Made by a program: the position numbers and the translations under genes
Origin: Cyclobacterium qasimii M12-11B
GTDB taxonomy: Bacteria > Bacteroidota > Bacteroidia > Cytophagales > Cyclobacteriaceae
Length of the DNA: 40,437 bases
Assembly (NCBI RefSeq): GCF_000427295.1
Contig: NZ_ATNM01000152.1
Location: 1-40,437 of the forward strand
Direction of reading: 5' to 3'
Notes under the pieces: generated by a model
Told to the model about the DNA's origin: nothing
The model's input: the letters and a program-made list of their open reading frames with translations, nothing else
Databases searched by the model: none
Shown here: positions 36,867 through 40,437 of the stretch, one piece after another
Numbering within the stretch: the stretch's first letter is position 1
Layout: every line of letters starts with the position of its first letter

Positions 36867-37457
36867 TTAATAATGAATTTGAGGGATTTTTAACTCTTTT
36901 ATGAGACTTACCCAATTCTGGATAAGCGCTTCTCCGTATTCTGTAAGGTGCGCTTCCGGATGAAACTGAAAACCTAAAATAGGCAGCTCCTTATGAGCAA
37001 GCATCATAATTTCTCCTTTCTCTCCTTCGAGAATAAGCGATAAACAATCGGGTAGATTTTCTAATTCCAGGGAATGATAGCGGGTAACTTTAAAGGTCTC
37101 GGGTAAATCCTTTAACACTTCATGCTGTTTTTTTCGGAAAACAGTAGAGATTTTACCATGCATGGGCCAGGAGCTTCTAATTAATTGAGCCCCGAAAAAA
37201 GTACCTATTGCCTGATGCCCCAGACAAATCCCCAAAACAGGTACTTTGTCATAATAATGGGCCAAGATTTCCATTAAATTGCCTGCTTTCTCAGGCGTTT
37301 CTGGTCCTGGAGAAATAACCAAGGCAGAAAAATGAAGTTGATTTATCTCTTCCAGGCTTACATTGTTTCGCAAAACAGTAACCTGTTCACCCGTCCTCCT
37401 GAAATAATCTGCCAGGATATGGGCAAAAGAATCAAAGTTATCAATTAACAAGATCAC
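36867..37457 (-). CDS. pabA: Anthranilate/aminodeoxychorismate synthase glutaminase subunit
   Basis: A class I glutamine amidotransferase of 196 residues: oxyanion region SPGPETPEKAG, nucleophile Cys78 in GICLGHQAIG, and His166 with Glu168 in FHPEAH. It supplies ammonia to chorismate for anthranilate (trpG) or para-aminobenzoate (pabA). No trp genes are near, so folate use is my preference, but both are possible and one subunit may serve both. It overlaps the end of cvpA by 17 bases. Confidence 0.87.
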   Translation of the reverse strand: MILLIDNFDSFAHILADYFRRTGEQVTVLRNNVSLEEINQLHFSALVISPGPETPEKAGNLMEILAHYYDKVPVLGICLGHQAIGTFFGAQLIRSSWPMHGKISTVFRKKQHEVLKDLPETFKVTRYHSLELENLPDCLSLILEGEKGEIMMLAHKELPILGFQFHPEAHLTEYGEALIQNWVSLIKELKIPQIHY

Positions 37458-37986
37458 TGGAAGAGCTATTTACGAGTTCTTTGATAGTGGCTATGGCCGT
37501 ATCTATTATAGGCGTATAATCATCCAAAACGGAAACCATCGTTGGCGCTACAGGCACAATAACTGGATAGATGACTGCATTTTTCTTCATTTCGGGCGGC
37601 ACCTGAAATTCAAAGGAGTTGGCCACCCAAATCAAAAGACTGATCATGATGCTCCATTTAAAGATGCCTAAAATTGCTCCTGCAAAACTATCAAATGTGC
37701 CCAATATGGTCAGGTCAAGTGCTTTTTTAACAACAAAAGCCAATATTCTGATGGTGATCGTTACGGCCAGAAAGATCAATACAAAAGCTACAAATGGGAG
37801 CATAAAAGTCAGGCTTTCTACTTTATCAGTAAGGAGTTCTGCTCCCCAATTCATAAACCGAAAAGCCAGAACAATGCCAATAAAAAAAGCCAGGATAGAC
37901 AAAATCCCTATAAACAGCCCCTGACGGTAGCCACTAAAGGCCCCAACGGCCAGCATGCCTAATATGATTATGTCTATCGTGCTCAA
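37441..37986 (-). CDS. cvpA: CvpA-family membrane protein
   Basis: A 181-residue inner-membrane protein with four predicted transmembrane segments (about 5-22, 26-46, 62-90 and 100-125), starting IDIIILGMLAVGAFSGYRQGLF, the usual CvpA opening with GxxxG-type turns. The family is linked to colicin V export and envelope stress, but its mechanism is not defined. It is co-transcribed with yqeY (7-base gap upstream) and pabA. Confidence 0.88.
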   Translation of the reverse strand: MSTIDIIILGMLAVGAFSGYRQGLFIGILSILAFFIGIVLAFRFMNWGAELLTDKVESLTFMLPFVAFVLIFLAVTITIRILAFVVKKALDLTILGTFDSFAGAILGIFKWSIMISLLIWVANSFEFQVPPEMKKNAVIYPVIVPVAPTMVSVLDDYTPIIDTAIATIKELVNSSSSDLVN

Positions 37987-37993
37987 AATATCT

Positions 37994-38446
37994 TTACGGG
38001 TTTAATAAAGCCTTTACTTTTTGAGAAATTGCTTTTCCATCCGCAATTCCTGCCAGTTTTTTCGTCGCCATTCCCATAACTTTCCCCATGTCTTTAGGAC
38101 CTGAAGCACCTGTTTGGCTAATGATAGCTTCTAGTTCAACAGTCAATTCTTCATCACTAAGCTGCTTGGGAAGAAATTCATTGATCACTTCCAGTTCAGT
38201 AGCCTCTACTTCAGCAAGGTCTTTCCTGTCTTGTTTTTCAAAAATTTCTATGGAATCTTTCCTTTGTTTGGCTGCTTTGATCAAAATTTGCAATTCTTCA
38301 GCTTCTGAAAGGCCATTTTCATTTCCACCCTTGGTTTCTTCAAGCATGATCATGGACTTGATAGCGCGCAATCCACGCAACCTGTCTTTGTCCTTGGCCA
38401 GCATTGCTTGTTTGATTTCTTTCTCTATGTTGGTTTTTAAGCTCAT
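37994..38446 (-). CDS. yqeY: GatB/YqeY domain protein
   Basis: A 150-residue helical protein related to the C-terminal tail of GatB. The hallmarks are IEKEIKQAMLAKDKDRLRGLRAIKSMI, ELQILIKAAKQRKDSIEIF, EVINEFLPKQLSDEEL and the ending GPKDMGKVMGMATKKLAG plus DGKAISQKVKALL. It may bind tRNA, but its role is unclear. It heads the leftward yqeY-cvpA-pabA group, facing pdxJ across 144 bases. Confidence 0.92.
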   Translation of the reverse strand: MSLKTNIEKEIKQAMLAKDKDRLRGLRAIKSMIMLEETKGGNENGLSEAEELQILIKAAKQRKDSIEIFEKQDRKDLAEVEATELEVINEFLPKQLSDEELTVELEAIISQTGASGPKDMGKVMGMATKKLAGIADGKAISQKVKALLNP

Positions 38447-38590
38447 GACTTATCTTTTTGACTTGTAAAGTTTAAAACTGATATTGTCCTTTTACGGAAC
38501 GTGAAAATTAAAAACGTCTTATTCTCATCGGTATTTTCGATGTTCACGCAATATATTTAATTTAGCACAAAATTAGCTGATATTTGGAAC

Positions 38591-39307
38591 ATGACGAAAT
38601 TAAGTGTAAACATAAATAAAATTGCCACCCTAAGAAATGCCCGAGGCCATAATAATCCCGACTTGGTTCAGGTTGCATTGGATGCAGAACGATTTGGTGC
38701 CCAAGGCATAACAGTACACCCAAGACCCGATGAAAGACATATCAGGTATAACGATGTATTGGCACTCAAAGATCAAGTCACCACGGAATTCAATATTGAG
38801 GGCTACCCAGACAAAAGGTACATGGAGATTATTCGTCTGGCCAAACCTGCCCAAGCCACGCTCGTACCGGATCCACCGGAGGCCATCACCTCCAACACCG
38901 GCTGGGACACCATCAAACACAAGGACATGCTTAAAGACCTTATTTCAGAACTTCATAGCTATGGGGTAAGGACTTCTATTTTCATCAATCCGGAAACCAA
39001 ATACTTTGAACCTGCCAAAGAAACAGGAACAGACAGGGTGGAACTGTACACCGAACCTTATGCGAGCACTTATCACAAGGACAAAGTAAAGGCCGTCGCT
39101 CCCTACCTGGAAGTTGCAGCCATAGCAAGGGAATTAGGCCTGGGCTTGAATGCTGGCCATGACCTGGATTTACACAATTTAAAATTTCTAAAAGAGCAAA
39201 TTCCTTACCTGGATGAAGTTTCCATAGGACATGCCCTTATCTGTGATGCCCTGTATTATGGTCTTGAAAATACCATACAGATGTACCGCAGACAATTGGA
39301 AGAATAA
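38591..39307 (+). CDS. pdxJ: Pyridoxine 5'-phosphate synthase
   Basis: Condenses 1-deoxyxylulose 5-phosphate with 3-amino-2-oxopropyl phosphate to form the vitamin B6 ring. A TIM barrel of 238 residues: [16 protein letters not shown] (start), [17 protein letters not shown] with the phosphate and catalytic residues, [34 protein letters not shown], and [15 protein letters not shown] with the active-site His. The start is ATG at 38591. The hydrolase gene follows after 12 bases. Confidence 0.96.
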   Translation: MTKLSVNINKIATLRNARGHNNPDLVQVALDAERFGAQGITVHPRPDERHIRYNDVLALKDQVTTEFNIEGYPDKRYMEIIRLAKPAQATLVPDPPEAITSNTGWDTIKHKDMLKDLISELHSYGVRTSIFINPETKYFEPAKETGTDRVELYTEPYASTYHKDKVKAVAPYLEVAAIARELGLGLNAGHDLDLHNLKFLKEQIPYLDEVSIGHALICDALYYGLENTIQMYRRQLEE

Positions 39308-39319
39308 AACCAAACCAAC

Positions 39320-40081
39320 ATGACATTAAACTTTAGAAAAACCGGTACAGGAAAACCTTTGGTAATTCTGCACGGCCTTTTTGGTTCTGCGGACAACTGG
39401 ATGAGTATCGCCAAAGGGCTGGAGGAAAATTTTACCCTCTATCTTCTGGACCAACGCAACCATGGCGATTCCCCCCACAGTGATACCTGGAATTACAAAG
39501 CCATGGCAGAAGACTTGAAGGAGTTCATGGAGGCAGAAGGTTTGCAAAAGGCCAGTTTCCTGGGGCATTCTATGGGAGGAAAAACGGTAATGAAATTTGC
39601 CCTAACATACCCTGAAATGGTGGACAAACTTGTGGTGGCGGATATTGCTCCCCGCCCTTATCCTGTGCACCACCAGACAATATTGGAAGCGCTTAATGCA
39701 GTAGACATAAAATCCCTCGCCTCCAGAAAAGAGGCCGAAGACAAACTGGCCGAATATATTCCTGAACGTGGTATTCGCCAATTTCTACTTAAAAACCTTA
39801 CCAGAAAAGAAGGGGTTTTTGCATGGAAAGTCAACCTACCAATCATTACCAAGCAAATCGAAAATGTTGGCGAGAAAATAACTGCTGACAAGCCTTTTTC
39901 CGGTCCTGCACTTTTTATGGGAGGAGCCAATTCAGATTATATCAAAAGCAGTGACAAGGAAGAAATCGCAGCCCTTTTTCCTGACCATCACATTATCCAC
40001 ATCAAAAATACTGGCCACTGGCTACATGCAGAGCAGCCCGAAGCAGTGATCGCTACTTTAAAAACTTTTCTTGGAACCTGA
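39320..40081 (+). CDS. Alpha/beta hydrolase (YbfF-like esterase)
   Basis: A 253-residue alpha/beta hydrolase. Oxyanion HGLFGSADNW (18-27), YLLDQRNHGDSP, nucleophile Ser84 in LGHSMGGK, and the His of IKNTGHWLHAEQPE near the C-terminus. It resembles the YbfF thioesterase/esterase group, which cleaves short acyl esters or acyl-CoA in vitro. It is co-transcribed with pdxJ, as often seen in Bacteroidota, but a role in vitamin B6 is not shown. A strong terminator lies downstream. Confidence 0.88.
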   Translation: MTLNFRKTGTGKPLVILHGLFGSADNWMSIAKGLEENFTLYLLDQRNHGDSPHSDTWNYKAMAEDLKEFMEAEGLQKASFLGHSMGGKTVMKFALTYPEMVDKLVVADIAPRPYPVHHQTILEALNAVDIKSLASRKEAEDKLAEYIPERGIRQFLLKNLTRKEGVFAWKVNLPIITKQIENVGEKITADKPFSGPALFMGGANSDYIKSSDKEEIAALFPDHHIIHIKNTGHWLHAEQPEAVIATLKTFLGT

Positions 40082-40132
40082 AACAGTACACTTCAATTCT
40101 CATAGAATAATTGTCCTTTAAAATTAATTTTT

Positions 40133-40182
40133 AGGGAGCTTGTACCCTGATTTTTCAACATAGGTATTGGCTCCCTTTTTTT
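40133..40182 (+). terminator. Intrinsic terminator after the pdxJ-hydrolase operon
   Basis: AGGGAGC (40133-40139) pairs with GCTCCCT (40170-40176) and the stem continues inward with wobble pairs to about 14 steps. Ts run from 40176 to 40182. It lies about 50 bases past the stop. Confidence 0.85.
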
Positions 40183-40437
40183 GTTCAACCCATTTGGGAT
40201 TGGGGAAAAAAGATGATTCATCCTGTCCACAGGTTTTCACCCGTAATTATTGTTGGTGAAGCCCTACAGGCTTCCTACAATTCATTCATATTTCTTTCCT
40301 TAGATAAAGCTTTACCCTTTCCCAGGCCTAAAGGCCTGAACAATAATAACCGTGAGTTTTACTCACGGACCGGAAATCACCCCTATAAACTCCAACCCTG
40401 AAACGGGTTGAACATGAGCTTCATTAATGAAATTATA
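40183..40437. other. Non-coding region at the right end
   Basis: About 255 bases with no credible gene. It is largely made of short palindromes (40222-40410, see the repeat entry), ending in an AT-rich stretch at the window edge. Confidence 0.6.
40222..40410. repeat. Cluster of five short palindromes (REP-like array)
   Basis: Five dyads in 189 bases: CCTGT/ACAGG (40222-40233); GAAGCC/GGCTTC (40258-40274, extended by TTGTTGG/CCTACAA); CAGGCCT/AGGCCTG (40323-40338); CCGTGAGT/ACTCACGG (40350-40368); CAACCC/GGGTTG (40393-40410). Loops are 2-6 bases and only the array, not one hairpin, is unusual. It resembles the clustered REP palindromes spread by RAYTs, and one RAYT lies 24 kb to the left. No T tract follows, so it is not a terminator. 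Confidence 0.65.

Noticed and set aside
40213-40401. A 62-codon open frame at the right end
   Set aside because: It runs through the palindrome array and has no recognisable protein pattern.
40222-40410. CRISPR array
   Set aside because: The dyads differ from one another and there are no equal repeats with spacers.

Overview
The window looks like a chromosomal segment of a Bacteroidota bacterium, most likely in or near Cyclobacteriaceae (order Cytophagales). The basis is protein content and not a database search: a SusC/SusD outer-membrane pair, a GH97 glycoside hydrolase, a monomeric NADP isocitrate dehydrogenase, two Skp/OmpH genes behind bamA, a PorG-like DUF6089 protein beside uppS, weak Shine-Dalgarno signals, and one promoter of the Bacteroidota TTTG / TAnnTTTG type.

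Layout. 1-439: left end of an IS3-type insertion sequence, cut by the window edge. 504-2738 (-): icd with a two-way terminator. 2966-7715 (-): a tight run cdd, alpha/beta hydrolase, waaA, rsgA, PyrR-like phosphoribosyltransferase, panB. 8343-12854 (+): susC-susD with a strong terminator and two AATCGATT palindromes upstream. 13200-15917 (+): D-Ala-D-Ala carboxypeptidase, AlkD-like protein and a REP-associated Y1 transposase (RAYT). 16051-20376 (+): L-serine dehydratase, an SDR epimerase and a GH97 lipoprotein. 20775-25298: S41 peptidase, trmN6 and rnhA (-), and a winged-helix/HNH protein. 25406-29540: exported proteins (Cys-rich lipoprotein, amidohydrolase, leucine-rich-repeat lipoprotein, small secreted protein). 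29626-36731 (-): envelope cluster cbs, nadK, porG-like, uppS, bamA, skp, skp. 36867-38446 (-): pabA, cvpA, yqeY. 38591-40081 (+): pdxJ and an alpha/beta hydrolase with terminator. 40222-40410: a cluster of five short palindromes.

How the genes work together. The 29.6-36.7 kb block builds the outer membrane: BamA and Skp chaperones, UppS for the lipid carrier, and a PorG-like barrel tied to type IX secretion; WaaA adds Kdo to lipid A. SusC/SusD import a glycan or peptide, and the nearby GH97 could degrade one, but there is no local regulator and no clustered set of hydrolases, so this is not a full polysaccharide-utilisation locus.

Two things stand out. First, four genes (panB, an alpha/beta hydrolase, an S41 peptidase, rnhA) are each broken by one base in an A/T homopolymer while their downstream frames remain conserved. 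This most likely means consensus indels in the sequence, not four real pseudogenes. Second, the window is rich in palindromic repeats: three long hairpins inside the RAYT coding sequence, a five-palindrome array at the right end, and three copies of an intergenic hairpin family built on GATTTT...AAAATC. This suggests an active or recently active REP/RAYT-type repeat system. I found no CRISPR array, rRNA or tRNA.
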